Positions 43,016 to 53,875 are shown, numbered from the stretch's first letter. The stretch: 64,000 bases of DNA from Antilocapra americana (GCA_007570785.1 ML661900.1:4484864-4548863), one strand, 5' to 3'. Notes: generated by a model not told the origin, from the sequence alone. Numbers and translations are program-made.

Positions 43016-44094
43016 CTATCTAAATTCAGAGTCCCTGGGGCCCTGCCCACAGCAGTGTTGTTGGCGGGGGGCAGTGAGAAATGGGATGATCAGCTACCTT
43101 CCCCTGGAGGAACACATGAGTGGTCACCACCAGGTTAAGCTGGACAGAATGAGCTGGGGGGCGTAGTAGCTGGGTATATGGGAAAAGCTGGCCACGGCTG
43201 GGAGATTTATAATGGAAGTCTCCCAGATCAATTACTGAATTACCAGGCAATCTGACCTTGAAAGCTTGCAGGCAAGAAAGGCTGGAGTACAGTGAGGAGG
43301 GAGCCTGGGAACAAGTGCTCAGCCTCCTCCAATAGGGGATGAGGTGCCAGGGAGAAATAGGAGACCGCCTGGTAGAGAGAGAAAGGGGTAGGGACTGAAA
43401 TGCCACCACCATCTCACACTCATCCATTGAAAGTGGTGAGGTCCCCATCAGAATGCAATCAGCTCTCCTCGCCCTTCACTACAGAGTTCATCAGGGCATC
43501 CTTCTAGATAGGAGGAGTCCTCACAGTAAGTTTCTCTTCTCAGAGCCTCTGCCCCTCCAGAATGGGGATCCTGTCCCAGCTCCACTCACCTTATAGGGTT
43601 TGTTTGAAGCTCATATTAAAAAGTCCAGCTTATAGATGGGCTCTGGGGCATGTGCAGCCTACAGTAGAGTCAAGGGTGAGGCCAGGAGAGACGTGGAGGG
43701 GTTCAGAGACCATAGAGGACATTTAGTTTGGCTTCTCAGGGGGCCCATGTGATGACCCTAGGCACCAAGAAGCCTTTCTAAGGGGCCTTCTGAGGTTCCT
43801 GGGGGAAGGCTGCCAACCCTGGAGCACCAGCCTCCCAGGTGTCTCCCGGGAGAACCCTGAGCCCCCGGGGAGCAATGGAGATTCTCTTGCCCTTCAAGGT
43901 GACCCCAGGTGAATGCCTGACACAGTTTGCAGTGCAAACAGCTGGACTCTCTTCTATGTACTGAGTGGGAGGTAATCCCTGTATAATGGGGATGTACTGG
44001 TACTTCTCTGTACAACTGGATGGGGGTTCGGAGGAGGGAAAGGTTTGCTCCCACTCCCTCATTCTCCTCCTGCCCCTCAACATTGTTCCCTTAT
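43016..44094. other. Non-genic stretch
   Basis: The minus frame at 43026-43448 (140 codons) has no domain. Nothing else recognised. Confidence 0.4.
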
Positions 44095-44340
44095 CTTCCT
44101 ACCAACAAGAAATTCATTTGGGTCAGTAGATTAATTATTAATAAATGGCTTTATATTGCTTTTTAATACTCATACAATGTTAACAATAGTGCCTCACCCA
44201 CAGTAAAAATTGAATGTTAGTGATTATTATTGCTATTATTATTAATATGATTACTATAATGCTCTTCTATTCAAATCCAAATGCCACAGGCAGGATAAAC
44301 TGCTATCAGTCACTCACACTTTAGTATGAATTAGCTAAAA
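44095..44340. repeat. AT-rich island with a MIR/L2 3' end
   Basis: TAGATTAATTATTAATAAAT at 44129 is followed by CCACAGTAAAAATTGAATGT and an ATTATTATT run, which reads as the AT-rich terminus of a MIR. The first part (44095-44180) is unexplained AT-rich DNA. Confidence 0.4.
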
Positions 44341-45837
44341 ACCACCTTTCTTTCTTGCTTACCCATCTAAGGTCAGCTTCTCTTGGGATGAGGGTAAATT
44401 TGGAGCTTGTTGGGAGGGGGGCCAGAAACACCTGGGCCTTGAGCATCAGATTTCAAGGTGAAGATGCCCAGGTCTTCCTAGCCTGGCTAGGGGAAAAAAA
44501 TTTGAGAGTGAGGGGTGAAAAGCCCTCAGGGGCTTATTAGTCTGCCCCTAGTTCTCAACTAAACAGAGCATCTGGTCTGGGAGCAGGGAAACTCACAGAG
44601 AAAGGGGTGAAATGCTGCCCAGAGCACAGGTCTCTTCCCAAGACAGGCAAGGGGGAGGATTGGGGGCTCTGAGCTGTGCCCAAGCCTGGCTGCCTGCTCA
44701 CCACTGCTCTGGGCACTGCAGGGGGAGACTGGGAAGACATGGATGGGCTGGGGGGGCTGATTACAGGCAAACTGAGTGGAAAATGAAGCCCTTCAGATGG
44801 CAAATGAGTTTAATAGAAATGAGATAGGCAGAGGCTGTGATGAGAATGGCAATGCTGGGCAAAGGTGAGCTGATTCTCAAACAGGCCCGGCTAGGAAAAC
44901 TGAGGGTGGGGGAGGTGATCAGCTTCACCCCTTGCCCTGAGGGTTGGCCAGGCTGCACACCCCCACACTCACCTAGAACCAAGAAGGCATAGGGACCACA
45001 AGTGGTGGGGTTAAGTTAAAACATGAGTGACTGTGGTCAGACTTGCAGAAGAAGTTCTTGGCCAGCACAAGGCACCAACTGGGGAGTCTAGTGTCCTAAA
45101 GACAAGTGTCTGCCTCTCTCAGAGTAGCTGGTCCCCGCTCTGCCTCAAGGCATGAGGCAAAGCCCGCTTTGCTGTGAGTGTTAACCTGTGGGAGACCCCT
45201 CACCAGGAGCAGGTCTCTGTCCCCTATGGGCAGGCACTGCCCCTCCTTATCCATAGGTCTTGAGAAGGCTTCCTTTGGGCCTCAGTGTGTGCATCTGTGA
45301 AATGGGGATAATAGTCCCCACCCTGCCAGGCCATACAAGGCTCCAAATGAGACACAGTGCAGGTCACTGTCCATTCCCAGCTGGGCCACCATCCCTGAGG
45401 GTGGAGACAAGCCCTTCCCTGGCCCAGGGGCTTAGACATTGTTTGCCAGGTGAGCTGGTGGTCACATCTTCATATCTCTCTAGATCCTGCACCCCCTTCC
45501 TGGCTGACTTCTCCACCCTCTGCTCCTTTCTTCCTTCTGGCCTTCCTGAAGTGGGCTGAGCAAGCTGGCACAGGGCAGCCTTCACCACACCTGGGCACAA
45601 GTCGGCCCTCTACCTTCACTGGGCCTCAATTTCTGTCTGTACACGCTGACCCAGAGGTTCCTATAGATACTCCAAGGGCCTATGGCTCTGGACAGGAAGA
45701 AGTTGTCCCAGATTCTGCCTCAGTCTTCATAGGTCATTCTGACCCGGGACACCGCACGCTGCCCAGCTCTCCTCCCAGCCGAATCCTGCTTGGGCCTCTG
45801 AATGGAGGTGAGAGGAGAGGGCCGCGGAGGAGGACTA
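44341..45837. other. Non-genic stretch with a MIR scrap
   Basis: 45265-45330 (GGGCCTCAGTGTGTGCATCT, GTGAAATGGGGATAATAG) is a forward MIR scrap. Otherwise nothing recognised. A 137-codon frame at 45450-45863 is uninformative. Confidence 0.42.
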
Positions 45838-45920
45838 GGAGCTACTTCCAGCACAATAACTAATAACCGGCTGGCAGGTTGAATTATACCTTTTCCAGTT
45901 CCTTACCCTATTGATCCGAG
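45838..45920. promoter_or_regulatory. Candidate regulatory block
   Basis: CACAATAACTAATAACCGGC and GGTTGAATTATACCTTTTCC stand out as AT-rich, CpG-containing and repeat-free. Weak inference. Confidence 0.22.
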
Positions 45921-46675
45921 AGGATTCACATGTGTGAGTGGGTGTGTGCCCCTAGCCTGTGGGGCTCTGGGGGCTCCAGTACATGTGTGGAATCAGTCAG
46001 GTTCACAGACGGATGGTGTGCTGCCAGCTCAGGCCCTGAGGGCTTGAGCTTGCCCCCAGCACCCCAGCCCGAAGTGTCCTAAGCATGCACTTGCGGCTCG
46101 GCCTGGCCGGGGCCACAGGGAGCAAGGGAAGGATGAGCTCCGGCGTGGAAAGAAAGGAAGAGAGACAGGGCTGGCAGGGCCCTCGGGAATGGAGGAGGAG
46201 GAAACTCCTCTCACAGGTTCTCAAGGAGCGAGCAGGCTGTCCAGGAGCCTAGATGAGGTCACAGGGACTCCAGTCTGAGAGAGAAAAGCCAGTCCTGCTC
46301 TGGGGCCCATCTGGAGAGGCCATGCATGACCCTGCTCTCACCTCCACCTCTCAAGCCCCGCCCCCGGCACCCCACCCCCTCTTCCTGACCCTCCTTAATT
46401 CCTCTCACAGCCAGGCCAGTGTCCCCCTAAGGGCCCCTGCCTGGGAGTCTTCACTCCACAAGGGGCTGGTGAGTCAAGAGAGGCCAGCCATCCTCTCCGT
46501 GGCCTCAAACACAACCCCTGGAGCGTCTTCTAAAGATGGACAGTCTCTGGTTTCATATCTCAAAAGAGGTTTTAAGTCCATGAGGCAATTCCTGAGCCTC
46601 CCTGTGTGCACACACCACACAGGTGCGTGTCAACCCAACCACACCAGTGACCAGCATTTCAACAGCCAGCCCCTA
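45921..46675. other. Non-genic stretch
   Basis: Part of a 247-codon open frame (46253-46996) that runs straight into a reverse Bov-tA SINE. Its second half is therefore SINE translation and the frame is not a gene. Confidence 0.5.
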
Positions 46676-46689
46676 CATGGGACATGTGT

Positions 46690-46907
46690 GTGCGTGCGTG
46701 CTAAGTCGCTTCAGTCATGTCTGACTCTTTCAAACCCCATGGACTGTAGGTTCATCTGTCCATGGGATTCTCCAGGCAAGAATACTGCAGTGGGTTGCCA
46801 CGCCCTCCTCCAGGGGATCTTCCTGACCCAGGGATGGAACCCATGTCTCTTATGTCTCCTGCATTGGCAGGTGGGATCTTTAATACTAGCACCACCTGGG
46901 AAGCCCA
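46690..46907 (-). mobile_element. Bov-tA SINE
   Basis: Reverse copy from GTGCTAAGTCGCTTCAGTCA to ATACTAGCACCACCTGGGAA. The flanks CATGGGACATGTGT and CGTGGGACACATGTGT form a diverged target duplication. Confidence 0.94.
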
Positions 46908-47675
46908 CGTGGGACACATGTGTACACTCTGAAAAGGACAAGCAGTGCAGTGGGCTCTGGGCCTGGAGGCTCTCAGACAAGCTGAAGCCCCTGTAGACAG
47001 GCTTCTTGCTCTCTCCCCGCACCTGGTAGGTTAGGAACTGGCCTCAGCGGGAAGCTGGGGGTGGCTGGGGTCCCTCTTTCCACCTGACAGCCCTTTCGAG
47101 TGTCTCACCTGAGTATGCGTCACATCCGGAGGCTAAGGCTGACCGAGTGGCATTAGGAAGTCCTTCCTCCATCTAGCCTAAATCAATTGCCTATCCTTTC
47201 ACTCAACAGACATTCTTGGGCAGGCACTGAGGACCCAGTGGTCACACCCTGGCAGAAGGAAGGAAAAATCTCCCGGGTCACCTGAGAACTGTGTGCTGGG
47301 GGCAGTAAGGAGGAAGTGGCCTTGGTGTCTCCAGGGGTGGAGGGGGGAGAAGGTGTCCCTAGTATCTGAGTGACTTAAACCGCGGCAATTTCCCAGGATC
47401 CAGTTTTCCCAGATGAACAGGAAATCCCCCTCTATCCTCTTCCCCTAGTCCCAAGAATGTCTCTCTGAACTCAAAGGGTGTGGCAACTTAGTTCCTGTCT
47501 CAGACACTGACTAGCTGAGTCCATCCTGAAATGGCAGTAATATCCTTAGCCGTTTCTCTGTCCACTTTCTCTTGGAAACTCCTTTCTACCCCTGAGGCAG
47601 CCTACTCAGACTCCAGATCCTGCAGATTGCCCCAAATTCTACCACTAGGGTCCCTCCTCTGTGTCAGGCATTCTT
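46908..47675. other. Non-genic stretch with a reverse L2 end
   Basis: 47195-47260 (CTTTCACTCAACAGACATTC, GGGCAGGCACTGAGGACC) is a reverse L2 terminus. No gene. Confidence 0.45.
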
Positions 47676-47688
47676 TACATGGGGTTGC

Positions 47689-47899
47689 ATGAGTCCTCAG
47701 TTGCGTCTGACTCTTTGTGACACCCTGGACTATAGCCTGCCAGGCTCCTCTGTCCATGGAATTCTCCATGCAAGAATCCATTGCGTGGTTGCCATTCCCT
47801 TCTCCAGGGGATCTTCCCAACCTAGGGATTGAACCCAAGTTTCTGTGTCTCCTGCAATGGCAGGTGGATTCTTTACCACTACTTACCTGGGAAGCCCCC
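47689..47899 (-). mobile_element. Bov-tA SINE
   Basis: Reverse copy with a perfect 13-bp duplication, TACATGGGGTTGC, at 47676-47688 and 47900-47912. A few bases of the tRNA head are altered (CCACTACTTACCTGGGAAG). Confidence 0.96.
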
Positions 47900-47912
47900 T
47901 ACATGGGGTTGC

Positions 47913-48308
47913 TATTAGACATGCCCCAGCTCTAGCCAGGCCTCCCTGAACCACTCCTCCCTTCATCCCCAGACCCCAGGGGCTGAAGCTAGAGAGTCAG
48001 TGGGAGATGGGGGAGCTTCTGCCACCCTTCATGCAATCAGCAGAGGCTGCAAAAATGAACTGTGAGTCCCAGGGCCTGGCCGGGGAAACATGGAGGCTAG
48101 AACATGAGGTCACCTGGCAGGGAGGCCCAGTAAAGGCCCACAGGGCATCTGGGGTAGGACTGAGGCAGGCCTCGGCCATCAGACCACAGTCTGAGTTTGC
48201 AGTGCTGAGCATCTGCTGGGGAAGGTGGGGAGATGCCACGGAGCTCTCCCTGGGAGACTGACCCAGATTTCTCTCCCTCTCACTCAGCCACACAGGAACA
48301 TGGGGTAT
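47913..48308. other. Non-genic stretch
   Basis: No gene or named repeat. Confidence 0.4.
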
Positions 48309-48332
48309 GAGTGTGTGTGTGTGTGTGTGTGT

Positions 48333-48365
<33 letters not shown>
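48309..48365. repeat. (GT)n microsatellite
   Basis: About 28 GT units over 57 bp with a single GG interruption near 48333. Left-handed-DNA capable and probably polymorphic. Confidence 0.97.
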
Positions 48366-48367
<2 letters not shown>

Positions 48368-48886
48368 TATTCTCAGCTCTGGCAGGCGGAGGGGTGAGAA
48401 GGGAGGAAGCTTTTTGAAAGCTCTGGGAAATGAGAGAGAAATCCTCCCTAAATCCCTTGCTCCCTCACTAATAGCTAAAATATGCTCTTGACAACAAGGT
48501 GAGAGGCCCAGAAGACTCGGGCCTGACCTTGCCCTCTGGAGCTGCTGGTGCCCCAGGCCTGGCTGTTGTGGGAGAGCCCAGGCCCTGAGTGGTCAGAGCT
48601 GAGCCTCCATGCCACCCTCTGGCCTTCCTTTTTGAGCAGTGTCCCTCTGGTCCCACGGATGCTGCCCTGGAAGGCAGTGAGCTCCCTGTCATGGGGCTGT
48701 ACAGCGGCAGCAGGCAGGTACCACCTACCTGTCAGGAGCCCATGACAGGCACTTAGAGATGGGTGGGGAGGGGGCAAACACAAAACAGAGCTGGATGGCC
48801 CCTCCCAGTCTGAGCTGTCCCCTTGATGCCATGACTACCCACAGTGCCTGTCCCCAAGGGATTGGACCTTAGCACCTGGGGGCGGG
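48366..48886. other. Non-genic stretch
   Basis: Nothing recognised. GC-rich approach to the minisatellite. Confidence 0.4.
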
Positions 48887-49090
48887 CCTTGTGAGGGGGA
48901 GGGCCTTGTGAGGGGGAGGGTCTTGTGAAGGGGAGGGCCTTGTGAGGGGGAGGGCCTTGTGAGGGGGAGGGCCTTGTGAAGGGGAGGGCCTTGTGAGGGG
49001 GAGGGCCTTGTGAAGGGGAGGGCCTTGTGAGGGGGAGGGCCTTGTGAAGGGGCAGGCCTTGTGAGGGGGAGGGCCTTGTGAGGGGGAGGG
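48887..49090. repeat. 17-bp minisatellite, 12 tandem copies
   Basis: Exactly twelve 17-bp units of CCTTGTGAGGGGGAGGG. Variants are limited to GAAGGGG for GAGGGGG (four units), one TCTTGTG and one GGGGCAGG. Because 17 is not divisible by 3, three units give a 51-bp, 17-residue period, so long Pro/His/Lys/Ala/Leu-rich frames open on the minus strand in more than one frame. These are artefacts of the repeat. The plus strand is G-rich, with runs spaced for possible G-quadruplexes. Confidence 0.98.
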
Positions 49091-49645
49091 CAGAGCTGCT
49101 CCCAGGCCCCTCAGGCCCAGCCTGGGCGGGTTGGGGAGCTTTCTGGCTTGGGAGTGAGGATGAGGGTTGTGGGGAGCTGCTGGTTGTGGCTGGGGGCTCT
49201 GGTGCACACATACAGAATTATCCTGCCAGGATCACACTCCTTCAGACACACACACATGATGTACACAGAGACCCGAGTGTACACACAGAAGCAGGCTGTA
49301 CACTCAAGCATGAGCTGGTAAACCTGTGGACCCACCAAGGATGTTTGGTTCCCTCCTGGCTATGCTGGGCCCCCTGAGGTCTGTGAGAGAAATTTTCTCC
49401 AGAGACTACTAGGGGCTCAAGCTAAATCCTTGAAACTCTTCCCATGGTAAGACTCGGAGACAGAGGCCTCCTCCTCGGCCACATTCTAGGCTCCCTGCCT
49501 GACCTCTGACTTCCACAGGCCCTGCACCACCTCCTCTCCAGCCAGGCCTTCTCTGTGCCAAACAAGGAGGCCACCCTGGTTCCATCCTGAACCCTAAGAG
49601 CTGGGGTATCTGTCCTTGCCAAGAACCTCAACATCCCACTGAGGC
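49091..49645. other. Non-genic stretch
   Basis: No gene or named repeat. A short CA-rich patch lies at 49240-49255. Confidence 0.4.
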
Positions 49646-49770
49646 TGTTGTTGCTGTTCAGTCACTCAGTCTTGTCCTACTGTTTGCCACGCCATGGACT
49701 GCAGCACACCATCCTTCACCATCTCCCAGAGTTTGCTCAAACTCATGTTCATTGAGTCGGTGATGCTGAA
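49646..49770 (-). mobile_element. BovB (RTE) LINE 3'-end fragment, reverse
   Basis: TGTTGTTGCTGTTCAGTCAC, CCATGGACTGCAGCACACCA, CATCTCCCAGAGTTTGCTCA and ATTGAGTCGGTGATGC are the reverse of the BovB C-terminal coding end. Confidence 0.88.
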
Positions 49771-50269
49771 GAGTGAGAGGAATGCTATGCTCACCTGCTG
49801 CTTGTGTGACACCCTGGGTGTGGCCCGCCACTGTCGGGCCTCAGTCTCTCTTCTGCCCGTTGGCCTGACCAGCCTGGAGGGGCTGCTGGGAGGACTGGAG
49901 ATGTGCAAAGGTGGATGCCTCCATGGTCATGGGCACCCTTCAGGCCAGCTACAGCCCAGAGCACCTAGTTCCTGAGCTCAAGGCAGCCTCTCAGCATGGT
50001 CAGGGGATCCTTTATCCTCATACACACCCTCCATCCCCTCAGCACGCCTGTGTGCACCACCACCCCTGGATGCTGACCCGTCCACACCTCACCCTGCCCT
50101 GGGAAGGAAAGGAGAAACGCTGAGCCTCCCTGAGGCTGGCACCATCTGCAGAAGCCCTGGCCTCTGTCCTCACATGCCCTGCTGTACATCTCTCCAGCAT
50201 CTTCAGGGGTGACATCATGCACCCCTCCTTCCATCAGCTCCTCGGGCCCACCCTGTATTTTGTAATTGA
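49771..50269. other. Non-genic stretch
   Basis: No gene. 50150-50230 may be the start of the L2 relic that follows. Confidence 0.35.
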
Positions 50270-50645
50270 ACTCCTCACCTTTTCCTGAATCTGCCCTGCT
50301 CTCTCAGACTCACAGCCTCCACACAGGCTGTTCCTTTGCTGTGATGACCTTCCCTCTCTGTCAGTCTGAAAATGCTTCCCTCTCCTTAATGAATCTTTTC
50401 AAATGTTTCCTCCTCTGTACAGCGTTCGTGCCTCATTGTGCTTACACCCCCATGACACTCTGGCACTGCCTCCATGGGGCAAGTTTCACCCTGCACTGGT
50501 CAGATCTGGCTAAGTTCTTGTCCTGACCAGGTTGTGGGCACCCCCAGGGCATGGCCAGGACCTGCAGTCAGCATGCTTAAGGCCCTCCATAGGGCCTGGC
50601 ACTCAGTACCCAGGAACCAGCTTACTGAATGGATGAATGGACAAG
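50270..50645 (+). repeat. L2 LINE 3'-end relic
   Basis: TTCCTTTGCTGTGATGACCT, CACTCTGGCACTGCCTCC, AGGGCCTGGCACTCAGTACC and ACTGAATGGATGAATGGACA follow L2 3' text through to its terminal repeat. Confidence 0.72.
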
Positions 50646-51049
50646 ACAAGCATGTGGACATCCCTGCCAAGGCCCAGCACAAGCTGAGACACAGCTTTGA
50701 AGGTCTCTTTCGAGGAGGGCAGATTACTTTAGGGAACCTTGCAGTCAGACGCTGGTCCCTCATTCAGTAGACAGCACCAGCAAGGCATACAATGTAGGAA
50801 GCTCCATCCTCAGACAGTGCATAGTGCCTCTGGGAGCACCAGAGAGTCTCAGGGAGGGGGGACCATCTGCATGATGCAGAGTTCAGAAGGGTGTGTTGTT
50901 GCCACCACTACCCTCATTTGCCGACTATAAGCACCTGCTGCAGGGCCAAGGAAGCTATGGCCCCTTCCTGCCCTAGGAGCTCATGAAGTAGAGATGCAGG
51001 TAAAGGAAATGACTTGATGGGCTAAAACTTGAAGCAGGAGAAGGTGGTT
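50646..51049. other. Non-genic stretch
   Basis: No gene or named repeat. 50905-50960 may be MIR-derived. Confidence 0.35.
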
Positions 51050-51280
51050 TGGGAGCCACACATCCTGGTTCATGCTGTCCACCACTTAGCAACCCTGTGA
51101 TCTTGGGCAGCTAGCTTAATTGTCTTGCACCTCAGTTTTCCTCATCTGTAAAATGGGGGTGCTACATGGATTTATTCCATAGGGTACCTATGAGGATCAA
51201 ATGCTTACAAGCTGCTTTTAACAGTGCCTGGAACAGAATAAGTACCAAAGGACCAAGAACAGCCACTATTATTTGTTTCA
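51050..51280 (+). repeat. MIR SINE
   Basis: CACTTAGCAACCCTGTGATC, TTGCACCTCAGTTTTCCTCA, TCTGTAAAATGGGGGTGCTA and ATGAGGATCAAATGC in forward MIR order, ending with AGTGCCTGGAACAGAATAAG. Confidence 0.9.
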
Positions 51281-51292
51281 TCATTAGTTAGA

Positions 51293-51415
51293 TGGCAACC
51301 CACTCCCGTACACTTGTCTGGAAAATCGCATGGATGGAGAAGCCTGGTAGGCTACATTCCATGGGGTCACAAAGAGTTGGACACGACTGAGTGACTTCAC
51401 TTTCACTTTTCACTT
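51293..51415 (+). mobile_element. Bov-A monomer SINE
   Basis: Only the Bov-A body is present (GGCAACCCACTCCCGTACAC to GACACGACTGAGTGACTTCA) plus a (CACTTT)n-type tail, with no tRNA head. Perfect 12-bp duplication TCATTAGTTAGA at 51281-51292 and 51416-51427, so it inserted in this short form. Confidence 0.95.
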
Positions 51416-51444
51416 TCATTAGTTAGAAGCAGCCCCAGACTAGG

Positions 51445-51653
51445 GCTTCCCAGGTGGTGCAGTAGCAAAGAATCTGCCTGCCAGTGCAGGAGACACACAA
51501 CGTGTGAGTTCAATTCCTGGATCAGGAAGATCCCCTGGAGTAGGAAACAACAACCCACTCCAGTATTCTTGCCTGAAAAATGCCATGGACAGAGGAGCCT
51601 GGTGAGCTACAGTCCATGGGGTCACAAGAATCAGACACAACTGAGCATGCATG
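51445..51653 (+). mobile_element. Bov-tA SINE
   Basis: Full head and body. Perfect 9-bp duplication CAGACTAGG at 51436-51444 and 51654-51662. It lies only 29 bp downstream of the Bov-A monomer, with its own separate duplication. Confidence 0.96.
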
Positions 51654-51662
51654 CAGACTAGG

Positions 51663-52123
51663 CATGCAGAGAATGGGCAGGCTGGCAGAAATGGAGATGG
51701 ACAGATGTCTAGGGCTAAAGAATTCAATCTGTTCAGAGGATGTTTGGTGTGGCTTTCTCCTCTCAAAGAAGCAAAGGATCTAAAGAGATCTGGACAGAGG
51801 GAGCCTGAGAGAGGTAAAGAGGAGACAGTGTCAGTGGATGGATAAGGAGGTTCCTATGGGTCTGGGAGTCCTTATGTCAGCCCTTGTGTGATGTACATGG
51901 ATGAGAGGAAGTGTGCCAGGCCCTGCAGGAGTGGGCGGTATACATCTTGCCTAGGAGGCCAGCATAAACAGGGAGATGCAGATCTGAGTGTGGCAGGGCT
52001 CGGGGTAGAAGTAAGGGGCATTCTCCCACCTGGAGAATGGCAGAGGGCTGAAGAGCTGCTCTCCCATGTCTGGTTACCTGGGAAGACCTCCTGGAGGCTT
52101 CCTGAGATGTGAAGACATCAGGT
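51663..52123. other. Non-genic stretch
   Basis: No gene or named repeat. Confidence 0.4.
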
Positions 52124-52263
52124 GAAGCTACAAGTAAAGGGTTCACATACAGGGAGGAGAAGCTAGTGATCTTGCTGGAAGCTCAGCTTCACTGACCAAC
52201 TTCAGGCGTGTCTTTTTGCCTCCCTGGACCTCAGTTTCTTCATCTGCCAAATGGGTACATTAA
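52124..52263. repeat. Local duplication, copy A (MIR-containing)
   Basis: AAGCTACAAGTAAAGGGTTC, GAGAAGCTAGTGATCTTGCT and TCAGTTTCTTCATCTGCCAA also occur in the same order at 52816-52957. The last part is forward MIR, but the first ~70 bp are not MIR, so this is a DNA duplication and not two MIR insertions. Confidence 0.85.
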
Positions 52264-52494
52264 TTTCCCAGGGGTGTGTAGGCCACCTCATCCTGGCAGG
52301 ACAGGGAGGGGCAAAGGGCCATGGGGTGATGGGGGCAACCTGGGAAGTGAACTCTCTTGGGTTACATAGGATGAGGCATACTCTAACAGGCTGTGCTCAA
52401 GGAGAACAAGTGCCTGGGGAGGAGAGAAGCACCTGTTGACCTTCTGCTCAGCCCCTCCCTTCTCCTTCTCCCCTAAGACCGCCCCCCCATCAGC

Positions 52495-52680
52495 CATGTC
52501 AGTGTGACATTAACTGGCTGACATTAATAAGCCAGAGCTCCTCCACTTGCCTGCCAGATTGAGCCTCAGTCATGGAAAAATTGCTAATTACAGCCACAAT
52601 AAGGAAATATCAATGATGGACATCAATATTATTGCCTCTTGCATCCCTTCCTGTTGATCTGAGATGTCCAGGGATGTCTC
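52495..52680. promoter_or_regulatory. Candidate conserved enhancer block
   Basis: Repeat-free with GTGACATTAACTGGCTGACA, CATTAATAAGCC, AAATTGCTAATTACAGCCAC (TAATTA core), ACAATAAGG (SOX-type) and ATCAATATTATTGCC. TGACATTAA occurs twice, 18 bp apart. AT-rich block in GC-rich flanks. Confidence 0.35.
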
Positions 52681-52815
52681 TCCAGGACAACATTGAATGA
52701 TGACAGAGGGGAAGAGAACTCCACGTGGAGAAGGGAACACCCTTCAGTTTGATTCATTCATGAAACCAGAGCCCGTTTCCTCTGAGCAGGGTCTCCTTTA
52801 CTAAGGGCCAGGGCC

Positions 52816-52957
52816 AAAGCTGCAAGTAAAGGGTTCACACACAAGGAGGAAAAGCTAGTGATCTTGGTTGAAGCCTGGGTTCACCAAGCAACTTTGAGTA
52901 TGTCCTTTTGCCTCTCCAGATCTCAGTTTCTTCATCTGCCAAATGGGTACAATAATT
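52816..52957. repeat. Local duplication, copy B
   Basis: Second copy of the unit at 52124-52263 in the same orientation, about 690 bp downstream, roughly 85% identical by eye. It is followed by the rest of a forward MIR. Confidence 0.85.
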
Positions 52958-53754
52958 CTAATTCTGCCTACCTTGTGCAATATGGAGGAGTGACTGAAGT
53001 GCAAAAGCAAGGCTTTAGAAGGGTGACCTTCAGTGCAAAGACAGGAGCTTCATGGGCCAGAGGAGACAAGTGAGATGAGGGTTAGAGGCTCAGGGGCCCT
53101 GACAAAGAAACAGACGTGTTCCAGTTCAGCGAACTCTCAGAAGCAAACGTGCTCCCCGGTGGCCGCATCAAGCACTCAGAACTCCAAACAGACAAGAAGC
53201 CAGAGAAAAGAGGAGCAAAGCTTGACTCACACGTGCGGTGCAACAGCTGCCGCCTCTGAGCCCCTGAACTTGGGAGGACTTCAAGGCTTTCAGTACAAAC
53301 CCAAGGCCCTAAAGATTCCCAAGGCGGGCCACAGACAGAAGTCACACGCAGAGTGGACTTCCGCCCACCAAGAGGGTCTCCTAGGCAGCCCACCAGAATC
53401 AGAGAACAGGGCACATCAGAGAAGCACCTTCAGGGACGACCCATACAGTGGTGTGAAATGCACTGTCCGTGCCAGGGTGCATCTCAGACACAGGCATGTA
53501 TAAGCACACATTCAGAACACACACGCACGACCAGGTTCACCAATGAATGTGCAGAGGCTAAACAGGCAAACACACCCCACGCACACCACAGACACACATG
53601 CACGCAGCTTGTCCTAGGCCCAATGCCAAGCTTCTTCCTCGTCCATGGAAACCTCTCCCTGTAGAGAAGGAAATAAAAAGCCCCATGCGGCCTTCCAGGC
53701 TCATGTGGCCTCTCAAGCTGTGGCCCAGCCAAGCAGCAGCGATTAGGTGGCTGG
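52958..53754. other. Non-genic stretch
   Basis: A 156-codon plus frame (53033-53503) and overlapping minus frames have no domain. CA-rich at 53510-53610. No gene called. Confidence 0.4.
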
Positions 53755-53875
53755 GAAGCGAAGCCCAGCATGGCCTGAATATTTCACGGGAGATTTTGCT
53801 TCACAGAAAATCCCTTCTTTGCTCCATGCATGTCAGGGTATAATTACCCATTAGGTAGTGGAGCAGAAACCTGGG
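53755..53875. promoter_or_regulatory. Candidate regulatory block
   Basis: GCCTGAATATTTCACGGGAG, TCCATGCATGTCAGGG and TATAATTACCCATTAGGTAG: AT-rich, with TAATTA cores and no repeat match. Inference. Confidence 0.27.

Noticed and set aside
43053..43075. CTCF-like GGCGGGGGGCAGTG
   Set aside because: The left half of the core is missing. The match does not pass by eye.
46253..46996. 247-codon plus-strand open frame
   Set aside because: The second half is the translation of a reverse Bov-tA SINE, and the first half has no domain.
48753..49211. 152-codon and other minus-strand repeat-rich frames
   Set aside because: Made by the 17-bp minisatellite, which reads open in more than one frame. Not protein-coding.
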